A model generated the notes under the pieces. The model ran no database searches. It was not told the DNA's origin and saw only the letters and a list, made by a program, of their open reading frames with translations. A stretch of DNA of 64,000 nucleotides from Tricholoma matsutake (lineage: Eukaryota; Basidiomycota; Agaricomycetes; Agaricales; Tricholomataceae). Positions within the stretch are counted from its first letter, which is position 1; each line of letters begins with the position of its first letter. The stretch lies in the NCBI GenBank assembly GCA_026075535.2, contig AP026538.1:10912001-10976000 (forward strand), given 5' to 3'. Below, piece by piece: positions 1-11,399 of this stretch. Position numbers and translations under genes: made by a program.

Positions 1-56
1 GGGCATCAATGAAGAGACTGGTCACACCAGAGTCCAGGAGTGCAGGGACACCGAGT
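1..56 (-). pseudogene. gypsy D protease start (cut by window edge)
   Basis: Minus-strand reading gives RLGVPALLDSGVTSLFIDA. This has the catalytic DSG signature and the following hydrophobic strand of a retropepsin-type aspartic protease, which cleaves the Gag-Pol polyprotein. It is in a different frame from gag. Only the first part of the domain is inside the window. Confidence 0.75.
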
Positions 57-791
57 CTCTGTTTAGTGTTGGTAGTCTGTAGTTTGATTGCTAGGTTCAA
101 GGAATGGGGTTATGGTGGGGAAGGGTTCAATTGAAGGTGTAGGTGCATGAGTGGTAGTTGGGGCATGGAATGCAGCATTAAACACTGCATTCATGAGTTG
201 GTTCTCATCACAGAGTGAAGCAGCTTCATACCAAGCATAGATATTGTTGTCCGCTGGGTGCTCTTCCAACATCTGTGCAATCTGGCCCTGAATTTCTCGA
301 TTGATGCCCCATCGGAACTTCACCACAACTGGTAGCCCACTCCCATATCCTGCCATGTCCACCAAATCCTTAAACTCATCGATATAGTCATCCACGGATT
401 GACATGCCTGATGGTAAAAGGATGACTTGAGCCATGTCACTGCTCAGTGGCACTCATTGAGGGGACAAAAGTGGCATACAAACTCTGCTCGAAAGTCCCC
501 CCAAGTGGAGAAAGGTAGAGAGCCGAGCTCTTTAGTTTGGCACAGAATATGGTCCACGTAGAGATAGGTGTGTTCAGATTTCATGTATGTGAAGGCCCAA
601 TAAAGTTTTGCAGCATTGTCGACAAATTGATGCAACTGGAGGCTGATGTACAACTCACAGGAGTTAAGGAATTCATGCCCCTGCACATGCACACTATTAA
701 ATTTGGTGGGGGGAGATGGTTTGATCTGGGTGCACTCCTTAGTGGGTGCATTCAGTGGTGCGTCGTTGTTGGGCACACTTGGAGTTGCAAT

Positions 792-1052
792 TGTTGAAAT
801 TAATTACCAATATTGTTGCATGTGCATATTCTCCCACATTAATTACCAATATTGATACATGTTTCATATGCATATTCCTCTGGAGTCATGTGATATCCTT
901 ACTATTATGTATATAAGGAGAACCTGTACTGTAGTGGGAATATAGTGTTCTTACCTCTGCTAACCCTAGCTGTAAGTCTAACTAAACCCCAGGTAGGTTG
1001 TAAGGAACATGTTGTCTCTTCCCCTGTGCAGCATATATAGTCTGCTCCAACA
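792..1052 (+). repeat. copia 5' LTR
   Basis: This 261-bp LTR starts TG and ends CA and matches 6184-6444. It contains TATATAAGG at about 910 as a likely TATA box. It has no CpG dinucleotide at all, which matters for dating the insertion. Confidence 0.95.
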
Positions 1053-1064
1053 GGTTATGGGCCC
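1053..1064 (+). promoter_or_regulatory. copia primer-binding site (initiator tRNA-Met anticodon type)
   Basis: GGTTATGGGCCC begins at the first base after the LTR. It is the exact reverse complement of GGGCCCATAACC, the conserved anticodon stem-loop of eukaryotic initiator tRNA-Met. This is the half-tRNA priming known for copia-type elements, rather than use of the tRNA 3' end. Confidence 0.85.
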
Positions 1065-1243
1065 TGCAGGGCACGTCGCAAACGCACCTTAATTGGCTGC
1101 AAACAACGTTGACTTCATCGTCTCCAAATTATAACCTTGCACTCTTCGTGAGCTGCATTGCACTCCCTGCGAGCTGCACTTAAAACCTAGGTTGACTAGG
1201 GTTAACCACTCTGAAGGAGTGTTTTTTCCTGAGATTGTGAAAT

Positions 1244-4200
1244 GTGTTTTCTTGGATAAAAGACTGGTTGAGTGCTTATAACAGCCACCACCACAAAATC
1301 ATGTCTTCAACCCTTGAAAAACTCGTACAAACTTTTGATGGCTCAAATTACATTCAATGGGCCGACTCCATGAAGGCGTGGCTCAGGTCTCAGGGCCTCT
1401 GGCAGATAACTAGCGGGGCAGAAATCAAACTGCCTCCAGCGCCTCCTTTGATGGTGATGAACGCTACTCTTATAGCGGATGCTACTACCAAGCTCCAGAC
1501 CTGGAGCAACAAAAATGACCAGGCCATTGGTGGCCTAGTGCTCCACCTGGCCCCCTCCATTCGGCAGCGTGCCAACACCAAGGACACTGCTGAGGAGGTG
1601 TGGGACCTCATTCGCACCAATTATGGTGTCGATGGCCCCTCCCAAGTCTTTGCAGACTTTAGGTCTGCAATAGCAATCAAAATTCCAGCTGCAAATCCTG
1701 TGCCAGAGATTGCTAAGATGGCTGACAAGCTCGAGCGCCTCACGGCTGCCAATGTTGCCATCCCCGAACTAGTTCAGGCAATGATCCTACTTGCTGCAAT
1801 GCCATGTGAGTACGATTGTTTGTCCACCACGGTCCTTAACACGACCGCTACTAGCGCCTTGACATTTAAACATGTCAAGGACTCCATTGTTGCTGAAGCC
1901 TCAAGGTGCATGGCAGTAGGAAAGCCCACTGGCCAGCCTCAGGCCAACAAACTTTCTGCTGTCAAACACAAAGGGGGAAACCCCAAATGGCAGCCCAAAG
2001 AAGGGCAAAACAACAATGGAGATTTGTCCCAAAAACGTGGACGACACAGGGACAAAAAGACTAAGGAGGAAAAGCCTAAAGAGAAACATACCCACCTCAC
2101 CTCCAGTGCCTTTACCACCATAAATGGTAATGGCACCATCATACCGCCAATGCTGCTCATTCAGCGCATCGAAAAGCACGACCACACTCCCACAAGGGAT
2201 CCTCGCTGCCAATGGCCTGCACAGGCATATACAGGTGCAGCCTCTACCTCTCATTTGGTTTACACTGGATATCAGCAAGCTCGAGACACCCTCAAGCAAA
2301 TGCATCTTCCGCGCAGTGCAAAAAATCTGCGACCACTGGAAGAGCACCTAACGGTGCGAGAAGGTAAGAGGAGGAGGATCAAACCAGAACTGAGGATCGT
2401 GGAGGTAGAAGATGACATTGTCTCCCTTGGATCGGAACCTCTGGTTTCTGATGAGGAAGTATGGAAAGCCATCAATGAACTGCTTGAAAAAGGAGGATAT
2501 GATGACAGGTCAGTCCTTTTCCCTGCCACAAGCACTAAGATTAATATTCCAATGATTACAGCAAACTTTTCATGTGAAATTTTACTGCTATTAAATGTAT
2601 CATGGAACTATTTAGATCTTAATATATGTGTTATGTGTGCAAATGGAAATTGTAAGAAAGGTGCCAACTGGATCATGGATTCAGGTGCATCAAAACACTT
2701 CACTGGTGAAATGAAAGATTCTGCTTCTTACAAGCCTTTACCAAGAAAGGCCTCTACCTTGGTTCAAACAGCCACAGGTACTACTCATATAGTAGGAAAA
2801 GGAGCAGTCTTCATTAGACATCAGGTAGTATGTCACAGGAAGTCAGAGACATGTGAAATGCGATTATACCCCGTCTACTACATACCCGACATTAATACTC
2901 GATTAATGTCAATGGGTGTCTTCTTACAAGACGGAAGTGATGTGTGTGGTTCCTCCGCACACATTTCATTTATCGAGAAAGGAAACCCAATTATGCATTG
3001 TGTCCCTCTTAGGAGAAGTGACATGATTTATTGGGCTTGGACTCATATAATGAACACCAAAAAGGTCAATGTCGCGACCATATACGTTGCTGACTACTTG
3101 ACTTGGCATAGGCGACTTGGACACCCATCCAAAGAGGCGCTAGGAAAAATGCCTAATAGCACCATCAAATTCCCAAGGAATTTAATTATTCCTAAAGACA
3201 AAATTATATGTCCAGGGTGCGCTGAAGGGAAAATGACATCAAAATCTTTTCCCGAATCAAATTCATGCGCAGAGAAACCCTTTGAATTAATACATTCCGA
3301 TCTAAAGGAACTCCCAGTACTATCATACCACAAACATAAATACTTTATTGTATTTCTGGATGACAAGATGTCACATATCTGGGTCCAGTGCCTTAGAAAG
3401 AAGTCTGACGCTGCTGCAGCGATTAGACAATTTCAGGCAATGGCTTTGACCCAGTATGGCACTACAATCAAGTGCTGGCGTGTTGATCCAGGGGGGGAGT
3501 TCAAAGATTGTGAGCTACAAAATACGCTCAAGGATTTTGGCATCAAAATAGAGATGTCTGCACCCCACGTTCACCAACAGAATGGGCACGCAGAGCATGC
3601 CATAAGGACAATAATGGAAAAGTTGCAAACCTTGCAATTTACCGCTTGTCTACCACAATCATGGTGGGAATTTTGCATTGAACATGCAACACACCTATAC
3701 AACCGAACCCCAATAAGGCACCTGAAATGGCTGACACCTTTTGAGGACCTGACGAAGGTCTGCCCAGATCTAAACAATCTGAAGGTCTTCGGTTGTGGTG
3801 CTTATGTCTATCTACCCAAGGAAAAAGGTCCAACCACATTAGCTCCTCGATCAGAGTTAATGATGTACCTTGGATTAGAAGATGGCATTAAAGCATACCG
3901 TTTCATGCGACTTAATGGCACAATATTCATTGGTGCTATGGCACTATTCCATGAAACATTGTTCCCATGCTGTCCCAGAGCTAAAACTCCTGCCAAGACA
4001 AACCTTGGTAATTTTCCACCTCCAAAACCAGAAGATGATCACCACTCATCTGGAATGGATGGCGATGATTCTATACTGCCACAAAATCCACCCCTTCCTC
4101 CATCATCAGAAAATGATGATGATGATGATGTACCGAGTGAGCAAAAGGCGCATGATGATGCAACTGATGCTCCTCCTCCACCACCTCCAGTAACCACTGA

Positions 4201-6151
4201 GGACTTTTGTCCAAGACATGAAGATCAACAGGAATGGCAGCAATTGCCCCATCAATCAGGCAGGCAGAGGAACATCCCAAACCGTCCCAGCAATACCTAT
4301 GGAGAGAAGCGACTCCCCTCTGACATAGAGAGAGACATTGCACGTGATAGATATTGAAAGAGATCTGTGGGTCAAGATTCGGATCATAACCGAACACGAC
4401 CATGATCTCAACAGCAAGAACTGGTTGCTGGACCGAGTTCAACACCCCACGAGAGTGTGCCCGATTCCAATAATCAAGAACATGATCACCCAATGGGGGA
4501 ACTGGACAAAGCAGGTTATATTCAAAAGATAACCAAGGAAGGTGGAGATAAGCTTATTCGCTGGCTGTTGTCAAAAGCAGTCACACCATCAAGCAAAATA
4601 AGCCAAGTTCCAAACCAATTTCGTGATATTGTGTGCCTACCACAGCAGCAGCAACTTGAGTGGAAACAGGCTTGTTGTGAAGAATTAGAGGCTCTTCGCA
4701 AGCAACAAGTCTATGACATCGTCGATCTTCCACATGATCAAAAAACAATCAAAAATAGATGGGTTTTCTACATGAAATCGGACGAAAGAAAACGAGCCAG
4801 ACTCATGGCGAAAGGCTTTTCACAAGTCGAAGGTGTTGACTTTGATGAGATTTTCTCACCAGTAGTTCGCTACAAGACCGTACACCTCATGTTTGCACTT
4901 GTGTCTCTAGAAGGCATGTATATGACCAGTCTAGATGTAAAAACCGCATTTTTATACGGCAAACTAGAAGAGGAGATCTATATGGATCAACCCAAGGGTT
5001 TCAGACTTGAGGGAAAAGAGCGCAAAGTAATGTGCTTATGCTGAGCATTGTATGGCCTTAAACAGGCCTCACTAGCATGGTGGAAAGAGCTAGAGGCATT
5101 TATGTGCACCATTGGGTTTGTGCGTGCCAGCTCTGATGCCAGCATTTTCATACACAAGGATCCTAAGACAGGCAGCATTGTTATTGCACTGGTCTATGTT
5201 GATGATGGCTTGTTCATGCGGAAGAACAAGAAACTTGTGGATGAAAAGTAGAATGCTTGTCTGAAGCATTGGGAGTGCTGTAGTACTGAAAAAGTCATGG
5301 AATTCTTAGGCATGCGCATCACCCAGACTGCAAGCAAAATCAAACTCGACCAAACTGAATATCTCACCAAAGTGCTCAAGAGGTTCGAGATGACAAATGC
5401 CAAAGCTGCCCCCACTCTGCTCCCAACTGGTTACAAACCATCAGAAAACACAGTGATGCCAAACGTGGTGCTTAGATCAAAATATCAGTCTGTGATTGGA
5501 TCTTTATTGTATCTGATGCTCTGAACGCGACCTGATATCGCTTATGCAGTAATCAGGATGTCGCAATTCTTGGCTAATCCTAGCCAAGAACATCTAGACA
5601 AAGCGATGTACATCATGTGCTATCTGGTGGGAACCCAGAAATATAACATAGTCTATGATGGAGAGAAATCCAAAGGGCTACAGGCCTTCACAGACTCTGA
5701 TTGGGCAGCTGACACTGTCAAGTGCCAATCTACAATGGGTTACTTTGCTACTCTAGTGAGTGGCATTGTGTGCTGGCAGTCCCGTTTACAAAAAACTGTA
5801 GCACTGTTATCCACAGAAGCCGAATATATGGCTCTCTCTGACACTTGTTGACAGATAGTGTGGATAGAGTCCTTATTCCAGGAACTTGGATATATACTGA
5901 AGCACGTACCAATCTGCGCTGATAATCAGGGATCCATCTTTATCGGATCAAATCCAGTTCAGGAAAGAAGGACCAAACATATAGACATTCGCTCCCACTA
6001 TACCCACGAATGCATAGAAAATGACAAAGTCACAGTCGTTTTCATTCCTGGAAGTGATAATCCAGCTGACATGTTCACAAAGAACCTTGGCGCCATTCTA
6101 TTCAGGAAATTTAGAGACTCTCTCAGAATCACTTTCGAGGTTCAAACTTAG
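1244..6151 (+). pseudogene. gag-pol: copia gag-pol polyprotein, one frame with six stops
   Basis: The frame covers about 1635 codons. The N-terminal gag part starts near MSSTLEKLVQTFDGSNYIQW. A retropepsin motif WIMDSGASKHFTG lies near 2670. GAG-pre-integrase is at WHRRLGHPS with a following CPGC, at about 3105-3225. The integrase core includes HVHQQNGHAEHAIRTI near 3570. RT starts near 4640, with the active site YVDDGLFM near 5196. RNase H includes FTDSDWAAD near 5690. All downstream pieces (4457, 5048, 5297, 5558, 5858) are in the same frame as 1244. Stops are TGA at 4355, about 4403, 5042, 5522 and 5849, and TAG at 5249. In several the family expects arginine (for example CRQIVW at 5849), so CGA-to-TGA explains them. 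No indel was seen. Confidence 0.93.
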
Positions 6152-6183
6152 CTGCTTAGAGCACTTTACAGTTTGAGGGGGGG

Positions 6184-6444
6184 TGTTGAAATTAATTACC
6201 AATATTGTTGCATGTGCATATTCTCCCACATTAATTACCAATATTGATACATGTTTCATATGCATATTCCTCTGGAGTCATGTGATATCCTTACTATTAT
6301 GTATATAAGGAGAACCTGTACTGTAGTGGGAATATAGTGTTCTTACCTCTGCTAACCCTAGCTGTAAGTCTAACTAAACCCCAGGTAGGTTGTAAGGAAC
6401 ATGTTGTCTCTTCCCCTGTGCAGCATATATAGTCTGCTCCAACA
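6184..6444 (+). repeat. copia 3' LTR
   Basis: This is the direct repeat of the 5' LTR. It is preceded by the purine-rich tract GTTTGAGGGGGGG at 6171-6183, the expected plus-strand priming site. It is followed by the target duplication GCAAT at 6445-6449. Confidence 0.95.
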
Positions 6445-6789
6445 GCAATGGGGGGAATATTGGTTGTGGAGCTAGTCTGAAGGGTTCTGACAAAGTTTTT
6501 GATCGTAGATTTAAGTGAATTGATTTGTGTGCATATTCTGGTAATGTCGCTTTCAAGCGTGTTGAGGTGTTCTGATGCATCCATGTCGCTAGGGGGCGCG
6601 TTTGGCAAAAATGGCAGCGCACTAAAGGCAGGACTGTCAGGAACAGTGTGTAGGGAGTCTGTGGAGCTTTGGGAAGTGTTGTCCACTCTGTACCTGCCTA
6701 TCTTGGGCAGCGTGTTCGCGATTTCGGGCCTTATGGGGGGTTTTCTACTATAAGGGCCAGCCTCTAGAAAATGGAAATCCAAAGTCAAA

Positions 6790-7200
6790 ATTATACTACA
6801 TATTACAGGGATTGGAGGCGCACCTAGCAAAGGGAAATCCAAAGAGAAAACCCTGAGGACCCCTTTGCCAATGTATGTGAAGACTGCAAAAATCAAATAA
6901 TAATCTAAAAATAGAAAAGGCAGAGATAGGCAGATCAAGGCCACTGAATGACATCATACCAAGGGGTAGATGTCGGAAGGGGTGCTCTGCCTCCAAATAT
7001 AAAACTGTCAACATGCACAAATGTGATAGAAAGGGAAATCAGTAATAAAATAAGGAAAAATCATAGAAAATGAAGAATAGAAGGAAATGAAGTGAGGAAA
7101 AATATAGGACAAACATAAAAAATAGGAGAAACACACAGGGCACCCCCTGAGCACCCCCTAGTCCCCTTACAAAAACATATATAACCTACTGTTTCCAACA
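6790..7200 (-). repeat. probable 5' LTR of gypsy D
   Basis: On the minus strand the segment begins TGTTGGAAACAG at 7200 and carries TATATATG about 17 nt in. It lies directly upstream of the D gag region. The inner border is a guess because no clear primer-binding site was recognised and the partner LTR is outside the window. Confidence 0.4.
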
Positions 7201-7655
7201 AGAATTTGTCTTCACCTATTGTCTATTGCCAGATTTAAGAGTTCAGCTCTTGAGTCTTAGCTCCAGTCTTAGTCCGAAGCTCTGTGGTTTTTCTGCAAAC
7301 TTCTTTGTTCCACTACTTGGTACCTCAAAACTATTGTCTCTCATCTATCGCCTTCATACATCATTTATAGCCCTTTATCTATCCCCCACATCACTTTGTA
7401 TCACTCTTCTGCCTTGCCCATATTCCAGTAACCCTTTGAAACTCATTCATGATCTTGCAAACATCTTTGCACCATTTCATAGTGCTTCACAGCACTTTGC
7501 AGAACTTTGTAGACCTTTGCACTTCGTACACACCTCTTGGTTTAGTGTGGTGATATTTGGTACCTCCTCGCACCCTTCCTCTGATTCATGTTATATCTCC
7601 TAAAGCCAGTTTGGTTGGTTTTGGTTGAGTTTCCAGGTTGAGCATCATTAGTGAG
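7201..7655. other. no gene recognised
   Basis: This is AT-rich, CpG-poor sequence between the D LTR and an RT fragment. The 125-codon open frame at 7226-7603 has no recognisable motif and looks fortuitous. The repeated CTTTG-type wording resembles the repeat-rich area near 13.8-14.7 kb, so this may be old LTR or leader sequence. Confidence 0.4.
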
Positions 7656-8300
7656 TTAGACCAAATGATGATATTGTCTAGGTAAACATGACATATTTTC
7701 CCCATGAGGTCCTTCAGGGCAAGCGTGACTCAATGTGGCTGGTGAATCCCACATTCCCATGGGCATTACCACCCACTCCCACAGGCCAAACAGTGTCAGA
7801 GTTGCCATGTACTTGACATGGTCAGGATAAATGAGGGCCTGGAAAAAAGAGTTCGTCATGTTGATCTTCCTCCATATCTTCCCTTTCATGCAATCAGCCA
7901 AGATGTTGTCGATGCAAGGGAGCAGGTAGTTGTTGGGTACTGTGAGTCTGTTCAGGTGTTGGTAGTCATTCACCCAATGGGGCAGAACAGTAGGGTCTGC
8001 CTTGGGAATGATGAAGGATGGGGATGCATATGGTGAGGATGATGGACAGATCCTTTCTGCTTTGAGGTGCTGGTCAATCAGTGTTTTCCACCCTGTGTGG
8101 TACTTCCTTAGACATGCATACACATGCAAGATAGAGACAGGGGCACCTGGGAGGAGTTCAATGTGATGGAAGACATTGCGAGGCAGATCTTTTACATGGG
8201 GAATGTCAGAAGAGAAATGGTCATGGAACAATTGTTTGAATTGGTTGTCCAGTTCCTGAAGTGTTGTCTCACAATCACCATCACCATCTACCAACTCCAT
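7633..8300 (-). pseudogene. gypsy reverse transcriptase fragment
   Basis: Minus-strand reading shows the N-terminal half of a Ty3/gypsy RT. It includes FHHIELLPGAPV, a region corresponding to SPSFIIPKAD, WVNDYQHLNRLTV, and WRKINMTNSFFQ. After a one-base frameshift near 7700 it continues to HVYLDNIIIWS, the YxDD-region equivalent with N in the last position. The fragment then ends. It lacks gag, RNase H and integrase and abuts gypsy C head to head. It resembles the RT of gypsy C, so it is probably a broken relative. Confidence 0.85.
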
Positions 8301-8325
8301 TTATTCTACCAATTTCATCATCATT

Positions 8326-9263
8326 ATGCCTGCTGCCATTCCCTCAAAACATACTGCATATCACCAATCACATCTTGACATGTCTGCCCAACCCTTTGCT
8401 GAAGTCCAGGTTGTGAAGACAAAGGATTGTCCCATGCTCACTGCTGTTAAAATCACTCCCCTCATTATGCAGTCTTGGACACTGGCATGTAAACAATACA
8501 TGAAACATGCTGATAAGACCCCCACCAAGATAGTGAGCTTCATTGCCAAGGGGATGTTCAAACCCTGACTCATTGGTTGGTATCAAGCTGACCAAACCCA
8601 GATTGATTCCCTCTCACTTGAGGAATACCTCAAGGAACTCTATGCTCTTGTTCTGGACAAGAACTGGGCCCATGACATCTTAAAGAAAATCCTCTCCTCA
8701 AAACAGGGAAACAAAATCTTCATCAACTGGAAGATTGAGATGGAGAACTTGAACACCATCCTCTCCACATCTTCCCTGACTCACATGCTCTCCAAAGATG
8801 CACTCAAATTACAACTCCAATCCAATCTCCACCTCAACCTTCACCTCAACCTCAGTTATTTAAGGACCTTGCAGCTTGGTCTATCAAAGTGAAGGAGCAA
8901 GATGATCAAATGCATGCTGAGGATGCCTGCACTCAGAAACTCATAGATGCAAACAACACTGCATGCATGCGCTACACATTGGGGAGAAAAGAAGGACCTT
9001 CTCTCCCAAATTACAGAATCTCAACAATGGGGTTCAGCTTCTGGAGTTAGCTCCACTGCTGAATGGAAGACATATGGAGTTAGCTCCACTATTGACCACA
9101 AATTCCTCCCCACCCTCACCATCAATGAGAGGAAACTCTTGAACAAACATTCTGGCTGTACACATTGTCAAACCTTTTATGTGGGACATCGGGTGGATCA
9201 ATGGCCCATGAAAACCAGCAACACCTGGCCCAATGTTGACTCATATCACACACTCACCTTGTA
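8326..9263 (+). pseudogene. gag: gypsy C gag
   Basis: The gag-like frame starts at ATG 8326 and meets TGA at 8566-8568. It continues in the same sense with LIGWYQADQTQIDSLSLEEYLKEL, typical of basidiomycete gypsy gag. A TGA before this stretch sits where an arginine codon (CGA) is plausible. A degenerate zinc knuckle appears at about 9148-9195 as CTHCQTFYVGH, with the last cysteine apparently replaced by tryptophan. Frameshifts lie near 8800 and 8900. Confidence 0.75.
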
Positions 9264-9960
9264 AATGGCCTCTGCAGTTGCCCCCAAGGTCACCACAGCA
9301 TACATTGAGGGTGAAATTTGGGATGATGAAACTGACTCATATGTTGCTGATTCTCCTGAGATACTCTTTACTGACCCTCACCTATATGTCCAATTGACTG
9401 CCACTGGACCTCATATTCCTGAATCCCCTATTCCTATATGAGCCCTGGTTCCCCATCCACAGTGATTAGTTCTGAACTTGTCAACAGCCTGGGATTCCCT
9501 CCAGCTGAAGACAATTTATCGTCTCTTTCAGAATCTCCTCTAAGCTGCAAGGAATATGTGAAGCTTGAGGTACAACCAGGATGAGGACAATGAATATCAA
9601 GAACTATGTGAATTAAAGTGAATGTAGGACTACCAATACCACTTATACCAGGAATGCCATTTCTTTCTTCAGAACACATTGTGATTGGCACCCATGCAAG
9701 AACTGCTATAGATAAGCATTCTGGGTATGATCTTGTGAATCCCCCTCCAATCCTTTTTAGGAAACCCATGCAACCAAGAGTGATACTTCCACCCACACCA
9801 AAAAAAATCCAAACTCCCAAACCTATAACACTTGAGAATGCTGGAAAACCTACTCTTGCTGGATATCTTCTCCCTGCCCCCATTATGCTGCAGTAAGAGA
9901 TCATATTGAGTCCATTGTTTTTTTCAGGAAGTACTCAAGACAAAGGATGCCCAGATGAAA
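9264..9960 (+). pseudogene. gypsy C protease region, decayed
   Basis: This links gag to RT. The open stretch 9618-9896 contains LPIPLIPGMPFLSSEHIVI, resembling the strand around the LGxPWL-type motif that ends retropepsin domains. It is followed by a proline-rich linker. The catalytic DSG was not found, so the domain is incomplete or mutated. Confidence 0.5.
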
Positions 9961-11340
9961 CTCAAGTTCATTGTTAGCTTCCCTCTTTGACTTCCTGACA
10001 GCATTGATAACCTTCCAGAACACATTTTCCACCATATACAGTTAAAGGATCCTACACAAGGAACAAATGGTAGAGGATATGCTGTACCCAAGAAATATCA
10101 GGTTTCTTGGAAGAAACTTTTGGATGAACATCTAGCCTCTGGCCATATGCATCCCTCCTCATTTATACTTCCCCTGCATTCTGTGTTTAAAAGTATCCAG
10201 AAGGAATACCAACCTGACTGTACCTCCCCATTGGGTAAATGACTATCGTGCTCTCAACAGCAACACTATTCAAGACAATTTCCCCCTACCCTGTGTTGAT
10301 GTCAGATTTGCCAACTGTGGGAAAGGAAAGATATTTGGTAAAATGGACATGACAAACTCCTTTTTCCAGACTTGTGTCCATCCAGATGACATCCACCTCA
10401 CTGCTGTACGAACTCCCTGGGGACTATACAAATGGAATGCCATGCCACAAGGTGGCTGTGATGCCCCAGCCACTCACCAACACTGAATGATAGATGTTCT
10501 TAGAGAACACATAGGCAGTATCTGCCATGTGTACCTTGATGACATTATCATTTGGTCACAAACACTTGAGGAACATGAACACAACTGTACCCTCATTCTG
10601 GAAGCATTGAGAAATGCAAACATCTAATGCAATCCAGCCAAATCAAACCTATTTGCCATTGAATTATCCTTTCTGGGACATATTGTCTCTGGGACAGGTA
10701 TTTTACCTGACCCCAAAAAGACTGACTGCATTACAAACTGGCCCCAACCAACAAATGCCACCAATGTCCATGGGTTCTTAGGATTGACCTGATACATTGC
10801 TATTCTCCTACCTGCACTGGCAGAATACACCAGTATCCTCACCCCACTCACCACCAAGGAATGTGACAAGTCCTTCCCAGAATGGACAAGTGAACATCAG
10901 GCTGCATTTGAACACATCAAGGGATTAATGCTTGGTGTAGACTGCCTCACTGTCATCAACTATGATGACCCTACCTCCAATATATGTGTTACCACTGATG
11001 CAAGTGACCATCAAACTGGAGCTGTCCTGAGTTTCAGAAAAACTTGGGAAACAGCCTGCCCAGTTGCATATGACTCTTATCAGCTCAATGATGCTGAGAA
11101 GAATTATCCCATTCATGAGAAGGAACAAATCTCTGTTGAAGAAATGGAGATCTCATCATCTCAACACCCACTTTGAGGTCTACACCAATAACAGGACTCT
11201 TGAATATTTCCAATCACAGAGGGAGATGTCTAGGATACAAATGTGATGGTTGATGCATCTCTCCAACTTTGATTATGACATCAGCTACATCCAAGGAGAA
11301 GACAATACAACTGCTGATGCCTTGTCTAGAATGCCTGATT
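9960..11340 (+). pseudogene. gypsy C reverse transcriptase-RNase H
   Basis: Recognisable blocks include FGKMDMTNSFFQT near 10333, the active-site block CHVYLDDIIIWSQ at about 10528-10565, and FLGHIVSGTGILPDP near 10670. RNase H begins at 10928 with VTTDASDHQTGAVLS, and the tail includes EDNTTADALSRMPD near 11300. Stops within the RT include TGA in HQH*MID and GLT*YIA, at positions where arginine is usual. Confidence 0.85.
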
Positions 11341-11399
11341 CACCTCCTGATGCCATGTTGGCAGCATGTGCAATGGCCTATACCAAATCGCTGCCATCT

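Larger units (their letters stand above)
792..6444 (+). mobile_element. complete Ty1/copia LTR retrotransposon
   Basis: This is a complete element with 261-bp LTRs at 792-1052 and 6184-6444. They begin TGTTGAAAT and end CCAACA, and I found no difference between them by eye. The 5-bp target duplication GCAAT lies at 787-791 and 6445-6449. Downstream of the 5' LTR is a primer-binding site. A single frame at 1244-6151 encodes gag, protease, integrase, RT and RNase H. A purine tract precedes the 3' LTR. The integrase-before-RT order is diagnostic of copia. The coding frame has six in-frame stops but no frameshift, so this copy is not autonomous as written. Confidence 0.97.
63..6584 (-). pseudogene. 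gag: gypsy D gag, split by copia insertion
   Basis: The gag frame starts at an ATG at 6584, or further upstream because the frame is open to about 6944. It runs to 6445, continues from 791 down to 63, and then meets the protease in another frame. The middle part carries retrotransposon-gag features: aromatic and charged residues, YWAFTYMKSE, and a WGDFRAEFVCHFCP stretch. One in-frame TGA at 444-446 separates two otherwise continuous halves. Copia occupies the gap, with GCAAT on both sides. The product would be the capsid-like protein that packages element RNA. No zinc knuckle was seen. The call rests on overall gag-like composition and on the adjacent protease. Confidence 0.7.
1..7200 (-). 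mobile_element. Ty3/gypsy element D (5' part, runs off the window; split by copia)
   Basis: This is a minus-strand LTR retrotransposon of which only the 5' half lies in the window. From right to left it has a probable 5' LTR beginning with TGTTGGAAACAG at 7200, a gag reading frame, and the start of an aspartic protease (residues LLDSGVTSLFIDA) read on the minus strand at about 1-56. The gag frame is interrupted exactly by the copia element at 792-6444. Taking out copia and one 5-bp duplication restores a continuous gag frame, so copia inserted into D. The 3' end and second LTR lie left of the window, so no target duplication for D can be checked. Confidence 0.8.
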
